A stretch of DNA of 64,000 nucleotides from Anoplolepis gracilipes (Eukaryota > Arthropoda > Insecta > Hymenoptera > Formicidae): contig NC_132975.1 in assembly GCF_047496725.1 (NCBI RefSeq), positions 14,517,501 through 14,581,500 on the forward strand, given 5' to 3'. Positions within the stretch are counted from its first letter, which is position 1. The number at the start of each line of letters is the position of its first letter. The position numbers were made by a program, and so were the translations under genes. Positions 25,883 to 37,034 of the stretch are shown in pieces. Below the pieces are notes generated by a model, which did no database searches, was not told where the DNA came from, and saw nothing but the letters and a program-made list of their open reading frames with translations.

Positions 25883-26767
25883 TATAAAAATATGTACATG
25901 TACGTTTATCGATACACACATGAAATATAATTTCATGGTAATGATATCTCGAAAGTATAATCATATTAGCATAAAAGCGCGATAAAATTTCTAGACTAAC
26001 GTACACATAATAATTAACTAATAACCTCGTGTGTACATTTAATTACGCTCGTAGACTGATAAGAAATCAAAATCACGTGTAAATTCCCGCGTTAATTACA
26101 TTCCTACATCCAGCATCGCTCCGACAATATTACAACATATTATTTGCACACCATTGTATCTCATTGTCACATCGTGTTTTAATTAAATTTTAATACAGTC
26201 GAGATCGCGCGGGACACTGGTCGGTATATATGTGTATGTACAATAGCGATGCGAGAAAATCTTGCGCCAAATTCGCTTGACGAATATGAGACAGTTTCGG
26301 GATCTGTCAGACACTGGCGCCGGAAGATAAAGGGGGATGGCGGAACTCGATCGACAAAATCCGATACAAAGTTCGACAGCGAAATTTTTTGAAATCACAA
26401 CGTCAGTGAGTTTGCACGAGTATACCAGGGTGGTATGGGGATGGGGGAGAAGAAAGCGTACCGTACGTGCACCCCTCCCCCCTCCCCTCCTCCCCCTCTT
26501 CTCTTCTTTTGCTTACCACCGAAAGGAGGATCGATCGATCTAGGGGACGATGTACGCGTGGTTGCGTGGATGCGCTTTGAGTTATAGAAGCTCACCAGTC
26601 GGCGTGACAGCTTAGTTATTGAATACAAAATGCAATTTTTCAAGTCTCTCTACGTTCCGACCATCGCATCGTCGTCGAGGGTCTCGTCGGAATAGACGGT
26701 CCTTCGCGTGCGTGCGCGCACGTGTGATCGAATCTACGAGAAGATTTCGAGATACTTATGGAGATCG

Positions 26768-26809
<42 letters not shown>

Positions 26810-27310
26810 TTCTTTCTCCTTCCTTTCTGTCCGCCCGCGATCGCATCTCTTCGCCGCGTAACGTTATTTCATGCGTGAGGCCCGCATTCGCGGCGATGTG
26901 TCGCGAAAGTGTCGCGCGCAGGACACGATACGAGCTCGCATAATGGCCTGGGTGTGTCGCGAAAACGAATTTATACACGCGATACATCGCTCTTTGTTGC
27001 TCCGTCTCTACTTTCTATAGTATCAAATTAGATTGCAGCAGTAACCTCGGTACGTGTGGATGAGGATACGCGGCGCGTTGTGCTCGTACATCTGTCGAAA
27101 TATTTTACGAAAATTCATTTTATCATAGTAATCTCTCGCACAAGTTTCTCGGCTACAACAACGCGACATAGGGCACCATTGGTATGGAAAATGTTAGGGT
27201 CTTCCGTAAAGAATTTAATTTTTATTAAAGTACTTACAGTTTCAATTCAAATGTTATTGTAGATTTTAAGAAAAGTCGGAAAAACAATATTCCTTGAATC
27301 GTCTTTTTTT
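25878..27310. other. No gene seen: CpG-rich island upstream of the Ig exon
   Basis: About 26180-27060 is CpG-rich with a pyrimidine block at 26470-26510. Being roughly 0.5-1.2 kb upstream of the exon on the sense strand, it could hold intronic regulatory sites. No motif is strong enough to name. Confidence 0.5.
26769..26799. repeat. (CT)n microsatellite
   Basis: About 15 CT units in a CpG-rich island; interrupted CT continues to about 26820. Confidence 0.95.
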
Positions 27311-27315
27311 TTCAC

Positions 27316-27665
27316 TAGGTAAAACTATTTATTTAATCTACCTAGAATTATTAAATTTAATATTAATAATTAATTAATAAGAGTTTTCACAAAATGAAAT
27401 CCAGCTTCATACACCCAAATGGAATTGCGTGAAATATGCTATGCGATCATCTTAACAAAAACAAAATTAATTCCACGAAAACGTAGTAAATTACCTTATT
27501 ATTAAAAACCTGATGTCATCCCAAGTTTCATTCTAATCCTCTGTCGATGTATTTTCGAAAACACAAAACACTCACAAAACACTTGCACTTAAATGACTAT
27601 GAGTACACTAATTAATCACTTATGACGATCGCGCGACATTTTGCACGACACTCTCGATAATAATC
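27316..27665. repeat. Dispersed repeat A, copy 1
   Basis: Clearly similar over about 280 bp to 60240-60545. Shared landmarks in the same order are an ACCCAAATGGA block, ATGTCATCCCA/GTGCCATCCCA, ACTCACAAAA..ACTTGC, and ATGACGATCG followed by ATTTTGCACGACACTCTCGAT. No coding frame is conserved. Class unknown; an old transposon fragment is likely. Confidence 0.7.
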
Positions 27666-27942
27666 GCACTCCTCGGCCCGAACTTTGTTTTATTTACGAC
27701 ATAGAATAATGTGAAAAAAATAATAGTATTCATCGCGCGAGCAATCGGCAAATTATATAACTAAATATTATCGGATATTACATTACAGATATACGTGGCG
27801 AGATTTTCTCGCTTGATCGTCGCCACACGAATAATAAAATTACACGTACAACGCGTTATATATAATACACGATACAAAAACTCGATGCATTCTTTTGCGC
27901 GGATTAATAAATAATACCCTGTAACGATTGTCTGTCTATCAA

Positions 27943-28450
27943 CTCGGCATTCCCGACACTCGTTCGAAATCCGTCATTTGCAACGCGATAAATTATCTCA
28001 GTTATGTCGTTTACGAATATCGAAAGACGTAAATCACGATCGCGGGGACTAATAATAATAAAGAAATAATCGCCCGTTATTATGTTCGGCACTCCCGACG
28101 ATACAAGACGCGAGAAAATCAGAGGATCGACATCGCTGGCAGCGATCCCTCAGATACTGACCCCTGTAGCGCCGTAGAAGAGCTCCCTTTCACAGTCGGT
28201 TTTTGCGCGCGGTATTATTACGCGCAGCGTCCAACATTCGAAAATTTTCCGCCATGTCTATTTTCCTTACGATACGCTTTGCGTATTTCGTCCGTCTTTC
28301 CACTCTCGGCACTCCCGACACTTGTTCACCCGCGAAGTTCTCCCTTTCGACCGATTTAAGACGCGCGAAACAGAGGATCAACATCGCCCCGGCAGCGATC
28401 TCTCTGATACTGACCTCCCCTCTACGGGATATTGAACTTGGTATTACTGT
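27943..28450. repeat. Diverged GC-rich tandem repeat
   Basis: TCGGCATTCCCGACAC-type words recur at 27944, 28086 and 28306. The last two are each followed by AAGACGCG, CAGAGGATC, ACATCGC, GGCAGCGATC and GATACTGACC in the same order, so about 100 bp is duplicated with spacing of about 220-250 bp. Confidence 0.65.
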
Positions 28451-28457
28451 GCGCATT

Positions 28458-28583
28458 AAGCCTTGTCTACAGTAAGTCGTTGACGTAGGAAGCCCCAACC
28501 AATCACGATTGAATTTAGAAAAGAACAATCCAACGCAATTGGTTAAACTTCTTATGATCATCGACTTATTGTAGACAAGGCTT
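28458..28583. mobile_element. Foldback MITE, 126 bp, hAT-like target site
   Basis: The ends AAGCCTTGTCTACAGTAAGT and AAGCCTTGTCTACAATAAGT (complement of the right end) continue for 26 bp with 24 matches. The flanks TGCGCATT (28450-28457) and TGCGTAAT (28584-28591) match at 6 of 8. The inner part also partly pairs (AACCAAT/ATTGGTT), so nearly the whole element can fold. No coding capacity. It interrupts repeat sequence. Confidence 0.75.
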
Positions 28584-28604
28584 TGCGTAATTAGACGCCT
28601 GGGT

Positions 28605-28667
28605 ACGTGCAGCTGCTCGTCGACAAATTCCGAGAATCGTCCCTGTTTTTCCTCGTAATACACGCTT
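28605..28667. repeat. Direct repeat, copy 1 (partner at 29004-29076)
   Basis: Both copies contain GAGAATCGTCCCTGTTTTT and GTAATACACGCTT in order. AT-rich similarity continues after each copy (28838-28910 and 29080-29150). Copy 1 has about 170 bp extra between the two parts. Confidence 0.75.
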
Positions 28668-29003
28668 CGCGCTGTACATGTTACCGCTCTATATTTTTTC
28701 TTCCGCGACGAAATAATATGATAAAAATTTTTACATGGAGACAATATTACAGTAAAAATTAGAACAATTATAGAATAATTATCATGGAATATACTAACTG
28801 TACATATATATAAAAGAAATAGCAGGATGATTTTATTCAATATTATATATTCAATAATATTATATACGTATGTTATATTTTAAAGAAATATTGCAATTAT
28901 TCAAAAATCTTTAAATATCAAACTATTGCGTAATCATTTATAAACAATAAAAAAATATACATAATTTATATACATATATGCATCACTGCGTGTGCGTGAT
29001 AGG

Positions 29004-29076
29004 CGCGTGTAGCTCTCGTCAACGAATTCTGAGAATTCTGAGAATCGTCCCTGTTTTTTCCCTGTAATACACGCTT
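29004..29076. repeat. Direct repeat, copy 2
   Basis: Partner of 28605-28667. It carries an internal duplication of AATTCTGAG that shifts any reading frame relative to copy 1, which argues against coding. Confidence 0.75.
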
Positions 29077-29289
29077 AATATTTTTATTCAATAATATATA
29101 TGAATATTACATACGAGTATTATGTTTTATGAAGAACTATTGCAATTTCAAATTTTAATGCAAACAACTCGACAAATAAATATACAATCGTTAACAAATA
29201 ATTTATCATCTATATAGTATGTATATGTGCACAATTAATTACTATAGACAATTTATTATAGACGAAACACGAACGTCTCACCTCGGTAT

Positions 29290-29350
29290 TTATATATACG
29301 GCGTCTCAAATAATCTAATTTTTAATTAATATTTTAATCATTTTTATGAA
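29290..29350. repeat. Fragment shared with the 60.02-60.06 kb repeat
   Basis: AATCTAATTTTT, AATTAATATT, TAAT and ATTTTTA..TAG occur in the same order as at 60021-60065. This links the 27-29 kb and 59-60 kb complexes. Confidence 0.5.
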
Positions 29351-29459
29351 TAGATGCTTGTGAGGCATTCTAGTTTGAACTATAGAGATTTTATATTACA
29401 GATAATAATAGTAGATTATATATATATTAATAATATAATATATAAAAAAAACTATAAAT

Positions 29460-29506
29460 AATTATAATTATAATTATAATTATAATTTAGTTCCATATAT
29501 ATTATA

Positions 29507-29550
<44 letters not shown>
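29460..29550. repeat. (ATTATA)n and (AT)n low-complexity block
   Basis: A run of TAATTA units (about 29460-29485) is followed by a long AT run (29512-29550). Confidence 0.9.
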
Positions 29551-29553
<3 letters not shown>

Positions 29554-29720
29554 GTTATATATAATATAAAAGACTATACTTTATAATATGTTGCATCACA
29601 CTGTAACATTTTAATTATGTTTGCAATCTTTCTATATTCTATGGAATATAATTATATCTAATTATATATGAACAGAATGTCTCATTAAACTGTCATTGAA
29701 CTTTCCGCGATTACTTTCAC

Positions 29721-29721
<1 letters not shown>

Positions 29722-29756
<35 letters not shown>
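29722..29756. repeat. (CT)n microsatellite
   Basis: About 17 CT units. Confidence 0.95.
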
Positions 29757-29759
<3 letters not shown>

Positions 29760-30134
29760 ACGACATCATCGACCGCCAATTACATACGGGGTAAAAAGGC
29801 AACAATACAGGCGATACATATCGACTCGAAACGCAAACTTCTCACGTCTACTTGACTTTTTTTTATATTTGACTACAATAGTTTTATTATAAACTTCAGA
29901 TCTGAATGATATAAGTATATCTTGTACTCAAATGAGAAATAGAGAGAGAAAAAATTTGTTTATTTTATATTTACAAAAAGAGAAAGGGAGAGGGAAGGAA
30001 AGCCAAACTTATTAAATTAGATTTGCCAAAGTGCAGTTACAGTAATATCCACTCTGTCTTTACTGAGTTAACATTTTTTTACAATGTACCTGTATTGGAC
30101 GCAGCAGATTCACAAGAGCGCGCTCGCGTGTGCA

Positions 30135-30146
30135 GGTGACGTCACC
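30135..30146. promoter_or_regulatory. Perfect CRE palindrome (CREB/ATF-type site)
   Basis: GGTGACGTCACC contains the full TGACGTCA cAMP-response element in a perfect 12-bp palindrome. CACGTG E-boxes lie nearby at about 30163 and 30302. This cluster in a GC-richer intronic patch (30090-30410) is a plausible enhancer; activity is inferred. Confidence 0.4.
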
Positions 30147-30419
30147 GACAATCATATGTTATGCACGTGGAATGGTTTTTAAAAGTAAATCGAAAACGAC
30201 TCTCTCTTGCCAAGTAACCAAAAGGTGTATATCACTAGAAAATTCTCTTTGAGCTGCTACCATCGACTTTACTATTTAGAGAGCCAAAGCAGCCTAGTAG
30301 TCACGTGTGCAGCAACACGCATGTATGTGGTTGGGCGTTTCCGGTTGTACAGAGAGACTGCATTTCAAATTCGCACTTTAAATTTTCCCTACATCGTCCG
30401 CAATTGCCTCGCATAAAAT

Positions 30420-31569
30420 AGTTTGAGCGGGATTCTCAAAATTAAAAATCCTTTTTGTCAAGAAATTTTCATTAAGTATCTCAATCAGTAATTGAGCGAT
30501 CTGTGCAGACTTTCGTAAAGGCAGTAAATTTAGTAACGCACTATATAAAGTATTTCATAAACATTAACCATGTAGCATTCACATTGAATAATTATTTATA
30601 AAAATAGATTATTTAAAAAATAAATTATTAGTTTACTGAAAACAATTATTTAAAAATAGTGTTTTATAATTCTTTTAAATAAAAAATTATTCAAAGTTTA
30701 AGTTTTCTGAAAATAAAAGATACAAATATATAGATAATGTTTATCTTACAAATTCGATATAATTAAAATTATTAATTAGATTAATAACTTTAAAAAAAGT
30801 TTTCGCGAATTTGTATGTATGGGTATGACCGTTTCAAATATGATTTTTTGTATCATTTTAAATTTTATCTCAAACATTATATAATTAGAAAGATAATTAG
30901 AAAAGTGAGGCAAAACAATTAATACGTAAAAACAGCATTTTATAAATCTTTTCAAATTATTTCCTCGTCCGCATTTACTTTGCTAACAGTGTTTCTTTTG
31001 TTCACAGTCTTGTCAACTGTCGAATTATTAATTATTCAGCGGAAGTAGCTTGACGAGAGATGCTTCTATTGCGCGATAATTGATATGGCATCGGCCGTGA
31101 AATGAACCTACATTGTGATAATGAGTTCGACGCAGCCCGGAGCTAACCACGTCGCGAAACAAAGATTATTCCTCGCGCCTCTGAAACGCGGCGGAAATGG
31201 ATAAGAAGCTAGGGTAGAAGATCAGCGTAACTTTCGCTTTATTATTTGTAGAAACTTTAACCCGGCCATATAATTGGAACGGACTTTCGTTTGACGAGAG
31301 AGACGAGTGCGAGTCGAGCGAGAAGCTAAAGGCGAATAACTTACAGAGTTACACAAAAGCGTACTTATACGAGCATTACATGCACACACTCGCATACGTG
31401 GACGTTGTTGGGGATGGTTTTCATATGACGCGGAGGTGATTAAAGAGCGGGAGATCTCTTCATTACACGGGTCGAGTGCCCGCGCGAATTTTAATTAATA
31501 TCTGCGACAAGTCTCTGGTCACGTGTCGCGCGTTCAGCACTGCCACGCACCGATCCTAATATTGTATCA
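30420..31569. other. No gene seen: AT-rich DNA then a CpG-richer island
   Basis: 30420-31000 is AT-rich. 31020-31560 is richer in GC and contains unique-looking sequence directly left of the 215-bp array. A donor-like GTAAGT on the minus strand lies near 31342, but no credible exon precedes it. Confidence 0.5.
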
Positions 31570-32647
31570 GATATTCGATGTGATAATCGCTTTGATTCAT
31601 TAATTAGTAGTACGTATAACGTAAGCATCTATTTGACATTTTATCTTTTCTTATCATCGATGAGTAAAATTATATTTATACTTTCTAGGCAAATGAGAAA
31701 ATTGTAAGAAATAAAATTCACAGAAATTTGTTCTATTTATATTTTTATAAATTTGTTTATATAATAAATACGAAAAAATACGATTAAGATATTCGATGTG
31801 AAATCGCTTTGATTCATTAATTAGTAGTACGTGTAACGTAAGCATCTTTTTGACATTTTATCTTTTCTTATCATCGATGAGGAAAATTTATATTTTCTAG
31901 GCAAATGAGAAAATTGTAAGAAATAAAATTCACAGAAATTTGTTCTATTTATATTTTTATAAATTTGTTTATATAATAAATAATACGAAAAAATACGATT
32001 AAGATATTTAATGTGAAATCGCTTTGATTCATTAATTAGTAGTACGTGTAACGTAAGCATCTTTTTGACATTTTATCTTTTCTTATCATCGATGAGAAAA
32101 ATTTATATTTTCTAGGCAAATGAGAAAATTGCGAGAAATAAAATTCACAGAAATTTGTTCTATTTATATTTTTATAAATTTGTTTATATAATAAATAATA
32201 CGAAAAAATACGATTAAGATATTTAATGTGAAATCGCTTTGATTCATTAATTAGTAGTACGTGTAACGTAAGCATCTTTTTGACATTTTATCTTTTCTTA
32301 TCATCGATGAGGAAAATTTATATTTTCTAGGCAAATGAGAAAATTGTAAGAAATAAAATTCACAGAAATTTGTTCTATTTATATTTTTATAAATTTGTTT
32401 ATATAATAAATAATACGAAAAAATACGATTAAGATATTCGATGTGAAATCGCTTTGATTCATTAATTAGTAGTACGTGTAACGTAAGCATCTTTTTGACA
32501 CTTTATCTTTTCTTATCATCGATGAGGAAAATTTATATTTTCTAGGCAAATGAGAAAATTGCGAGAAATAAAATTCACAGAAATTTGTTCTATTTATATT
32601 TTTATAAATTTGTTTATGTAATAAATAATACGAAAAAATACGATTAA
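31570..32647. repeat. Tandem array: five copies of a 215-bp unit
   Basis: Units start at 31570, 31788, 32003, 32218 and 32433. Units 2-5 are each 215 bp and unit 1 is 218 bp and more diverged. Each contains TTCATTAATTAGTAGTACG, ACGTAAGCATCT, TTATCATCGATGA and ACAGAAATTTGTTC. Variants are mosaic: units 3 and 4 share ATTTAATGTG, while units 3 and 5 share TTGCGAGAAA. The pattern suggests unequal exchange. Similar 79-codon minus-strand frames cross unit junctions, but 215 is not a multiple of 3, so I do not treat them as genes. Confidence 0.95.
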
Positions 32648-32685
32648 GATTGTGTATCTTATAGTAACAATCTAAATTTTATTCA

Positions 32686-32810
32686 AGATATAATATTTAT
32701 GTAATACAATATTTTTTATATTTATATAATACAATTTTATATATTTATTATAATTATGATATTTATATGATACGATATAAGATATATTTATATAATACAA
32801 TATTAACATT
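32686..32810. repeat. Degenerate short tandem repeats (ATTTATATAATACAAT-like)
   Basis: About four imperfect copies of a TTTATATAATACAAT word directly follow the 215-bp array. Confidence 0.6.
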
Positions 32811-33320
32811 AAACAATCGATAACATTCATGAATTTCTGCAACAAAAACTGATTCTATTTTCAAGTAGTAATTGAAACATTTAGAGAGGTCAACAAATGT
32901 TAAGCACAAATAATTAAGCGATATACTCCGCGTTAGCTCATCTATTTCCATCGAAAAAATCAATTACTAAAAAGGGTGTAATAAATGTATAATTAAGTAC
33001 TTAAAATATTGTGAAAATAAACACTATCCGGCTATCTTTTTCTTGTCGAATTATTAAAATTTGATTAATAAATTGAAATTAGATAATAAATTGTGGCAAA
33101 CGAGAATCAGCCAATTTTTCTTAACAGATATATAGATTAGTAAAAGGAAAGAAGAAGTGAGATCTTGAAGTTTTTATATTCGTGACATCACAAGAAATTG
33201 CTGACCGGCCAATCTTGTCTCATCGAATATTGATTTATTTCTAAAAGGAATAATGGAATTCCAGCAGAATTATAACTCTTATCTTACAACATAGGCAAAA
33301 AGTCTACGTTCTTTTAAAGT

Positions 33321-33364
<44 letters not shown>

Positions 33365-36300
33365 AAAGAGTTAAAGAAGAAAGAGTAATTCGCATGCTCT
33401 AAATTTTTACGGAATGTGTGAAGCAATATAATGCGTTTCCACTTACAAATTAAATTTCTTTTACGCGCGATATGTAAATAAAATATAAATTCTTAATTAT
33501 GTATATATAAATTCATGTGAAAAGAATAATTTCTATTAAAATCAGCGTCTCATTGAGGTAAAGAACAATCGAGATAATATCGAGAAATTCACTTAAATAC
33601 AGATAATGTGTCGAGTAAATCTCAAAGACCATACTTGTCTCGAGGGTGTCTTGTGATGACTTGTATAAGAGGGGGACCGGTGAAAAGTCTGCCTTATACT
33701 ACCGCAACAACGCGTGCGATGCTCCGAGCACTGGGAAGCTCGTGAAGAAGAGTGCCAGGAGCAACAGTTTATGTCAATTTTCCGCTTCATGTAGTGTCGC
33801 GCACTCTTCGCGAAAAAGCAAAGGCGTAGCTTGCCGAGCATACCGTCGTGGAAATATCGCTATTGTAAACGCGAAAGGCGATACGTAATTTAATACGAGG
33901 TGGAAAAGAGGAAAGGGACCGAAGGGATGATTTTTCCACTATCGTGTTGACATTATGCGAACAATTTCACTTACTATCCTCCAATTTTACCTGTTCGCAC
34001 GTACTTAATAATTACACTCTGTGTTATCTATAAACGTGTACAGATTATTTCTGTGTGGAATCTTGGAAGAAAAAATTTTTTTATTTATGAGCATCATTGC
34101 GGTAGATGATGACTTATGTCAATCTTTTATGTGGAGTAAAAAAAAAAAAAAAATATTTTAGCGTTTATGAAAAATGTGTAAATCTTTACACGATATTTTT
34201 CGAAAGATTACAATATTATAAATACACACGCGTACTCACATAAATTTAATCAGCAATTCATAGATAATAAAAGCGTTATTTAAAGAAAGAAAAGAAACGA
34301 CAATTATTTTATTCGTTCCGTTAGTTTCGGAGCTGCATCGCGCTTGAAATCGATGAATTTTAAACGCGTGAAGTTTTTTTAAAGGCGTAATTGGATGAAA
34401 AAAATTGATTTCGTCAAGACAATCAGGAACATCGTATGTGTGTGAAGTCATACAAGATAAGTGCTCCACAAATGAAATGACGAGGTTCGCAGCCTCTCTG
34501 TGCGAAAAGTCAGAGCGCGATATTGAGAATCGAATTGTTTTCGGATTTTCATTAAATCGAGATCGCAATCGCGTTTCCCTCCCTTCCCCCCCCCCCCCCG
34601 ATTCCGGCAAACGCGACGCCGTAAGAAATCGCCGCGAAGAGTTGTACGGTCTGAAGCGTTCATCAGAAATGCATGGGGTTCCCGCGGGCCGATTCCGCAA
34701 CCAGAAAAAGGACTGTTTCCTTCTTGCGGGAGGACCTCTACGTGGGGCTGTAAAGTCCGAACGAAATCCGAGATAAGACGACGGTTGAGCGCGCGCACAC
34801 ACACACGTGTGCAACTCACACGGGAACATTTTCCCTCTTTCTATCTCTCTCTTTACTACGCACATCGACCGTTCGTATAGAATTTATACACATATCACCG
34901 TCCGCAGACATTCCCGTTGGAACGGAGTTTATCTTGATTCTACCGGAGTATTTCCTGTCGATGTGCGTTTCACCCACCGCTTTTCCCTCCTCTTTTTTTT
35001 TTCTTCTCTCTCTTCATTCTCCCGTTCCTTTTTCGGCTCGACTCGAGAAAAACCACGCCCGTGGAATGCACTCTCGCCGTGCGAATTGCGCACGTGCGAG
35101 ACGAAGATTTTCATGGGTAAGATTTTTCAATGCTAATGTCACCTTAACACCCGCTAGAGACGACTCTGTCAATAATCTCTGGAGTGGCTTTTTTCATCCA
35201 GGTAATAGTTTTCTTTATTATAGAAATATTTCTAGATAGATAGCAAAGAGTTACTTAAAACGGATTATTAAAACATGGCGAACCAATTATTCGAAATTAT
35301 CTACAAACATTATCTTAATATAAAACGTGGATAAATATCAAATGTCCAAATTCAATTTTAATTGCGGAAAGAAGTTGCAAAAAATGTTCATACCATGTGA
35401 TATTTGTTGAATTGAAACAGAAACCTGGGACCGCGGATTTTAACAGTATATATACATCGGCGAGGATGCCTCTGACAAATGACAGTAGTCTGTCTATCCC
35501 GGGGCCAATGAGTCGTCCTTATCAGCCACCTTACGAGCAACGCAGCCTCTCGATTTTTCCTTTGGAAAAGCGAAAAAAGCCGCCGCTGGCACACCTATCT
35601 ATCGATATCACTTCTTTGCCATGGTGGTAGACTGATGATAGAAAAACAAGAGCGAGGGCGAGATAAACCTTTCTTTTGCGCCGACATCATCAGCTGCAAA
35701 GATTAAGTGGCCTTAATAGAGAAATATCCTAGATTAGTGACGCTAGACGATATGACCGCGCGATCACAATTATCGGATGTGCTGTGCCGCGAAAAAAAAA
35801 AAAAAAAACTTTACTGACGTTACCTCCTATTAATGCGGATTATCTTCCGTTTCCACGATCACATTGATCAACGAAAAAACGTGAGGAAAGGACAAATGTT
35901 ACCCGTTTTTTATCGCGTCGTATTTTTTTTTTTTTTTTTTTTTATCATGCCACAAATGTCGCCCGTTTCGTTCCACGTGGTTTTTTCCATCTCTTTTTAT
36001 TTTTTTCTCTGGTTTACAATGAAAATTATGAGAAAATTGCGAGATAAAGACGAATCAGATTCTTTTTTTCACTTTCATACACAACACAGTGTTACAATGC
36101 AAATTTAAACGCATATTAAGTAGAGTATCTCAGTTTATGAAGAGACACTATCTTCTGTCATCGAAAATATCGTAAGCTCACACGTAAATTATTGTGTAAA
36201 TGAATCAAATGCTTTTTTCCGATTGCACAACTTAATGAAAAACTTGTTTAATTTTTGGAAAACATTTTTTTCTAAAAGAAGAAATAAAAAATTATACAGT

Positions 36301-36544
36301 GATTTATGAAATTAAAAAACATTACAATTTTAACGTATGTAAATTGTTGTTTAAATTAATTAAATACTATTTTTTTCGAGCTGCGTACAACAGAGTAAAA
36401 AATTCAAGCAATTTTCAAAGCGAGAAAGAAAAATATATAGCCTTACAAAATTAAAAGATAAAATATTTTAAAAATGTATTGTTCTACTGTTTTCCAATTT
36501 TTTTATTTAAGCAAATTTTTTTTGTAAAATTTCTAAACCTGTTT
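32811..36544. other. No gene seen: mixed intronic DNA with GC-richer islands
   Basis: Islands lie at 33600-33900, 34400-35130 (with a C10 run near 34590) and 35400-35800. The 34236-34865 minus-strand frame of 209 codons is the second longest in the window, but it overlaps long frames on the other strand and resembles nothing I know. The remainder is AT-rich, with T18 at about 35924. Confidence 0.5.
33325..33361. repeat. (AG)n microsatellite
   Basis: About 18 AG units. Confidence 0.95.
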
Positions 36545-37034
36545 AAGGGGATCCTAAACCGTCCTGTATTATCGATATTTTTATTATTATACTAAAATGT
36601 TTTTATTGGTTGTACAGAATGATAAATTCTTTTCCACGATAAAAGTATATGCCGAAACTTTTTCAGAATTTATGCAATCTTATGTTAATAAAAAAAAAAA
36701 AAGTTAAGAAATTACAGTTATTTTATCGGCTTCTAGAGCCAGATCGTAACAATAATTGCTAGATACAAACGTTTTGCAGTTTGTATCAACAAAATGAGAT
36801 AGATTTCAGATGTAAATTGTATGAAGGAATATTAGTGAACTTTTAGCTATGAGCTTAGAATAAAAAAACATTCTGGATAAAAAACATTTCGTTGAAGAAA
36901 ATGATTTTTAGCAATTCTTATAGTGGGAATCTATTTTATTTTATGTGTTTAAATTTTAATTTTTTATATTAGTAAATATATTGTCATTAAGTTAGATTTT
37001 GATCGGTTATATAGAACAGCTTTAGGATTGCTTC
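36545..37034. mobile_element. AAGGGGATCC inverted-repeat element, copy 1 (worn, internally deleted)
   Basis: Starts AAGGGGATCCTAAA and is closely similar along its length to 62146-62684, including TTTATTGGTTGTA, AGAGCCAGATCGTAACA, CAACAAAATGAGATAG and TATTGTCATTAA. The right end TTTAGGATTGCTTC is a mutated form of TTTAGGATCCCCTT. It lacks about 50 bp present in copy 2. No coding frame. Confidence 0.8.

Noticed and set aside
28190..28840. 216-codon minus-strand open frame with a signal-peptide-like start
   Set aside because: It runs straight through the 126-bp MITE and through GC-rich repeats. The matching repeat at 29004-29076 breaks the frame, so it is not conserved as coding.
31654..32490. 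Four similar minus-strand frames of 63-79 codons
   Set aside because: They are the same stretch of the 215-bp tandem unit read repeatedly. The unit length is not a multiple of three and the DNA is AT-rich, so repeated noncoding DNA is the simpler reading.
34236..34865. 209-codon minus-strand open frame
   Set aside because: It lies in a GC-rich island where long overlapping frames occur on both strands. No recognisable domain, low-complexity glycine and arginine runs, and no splice context.
35397..35630. 77-codon plus-strand frame with a proline-rich middle
   Set aside because: A possible acceptor precedes it, but there is no donor or homology; not distinguishable from chance.
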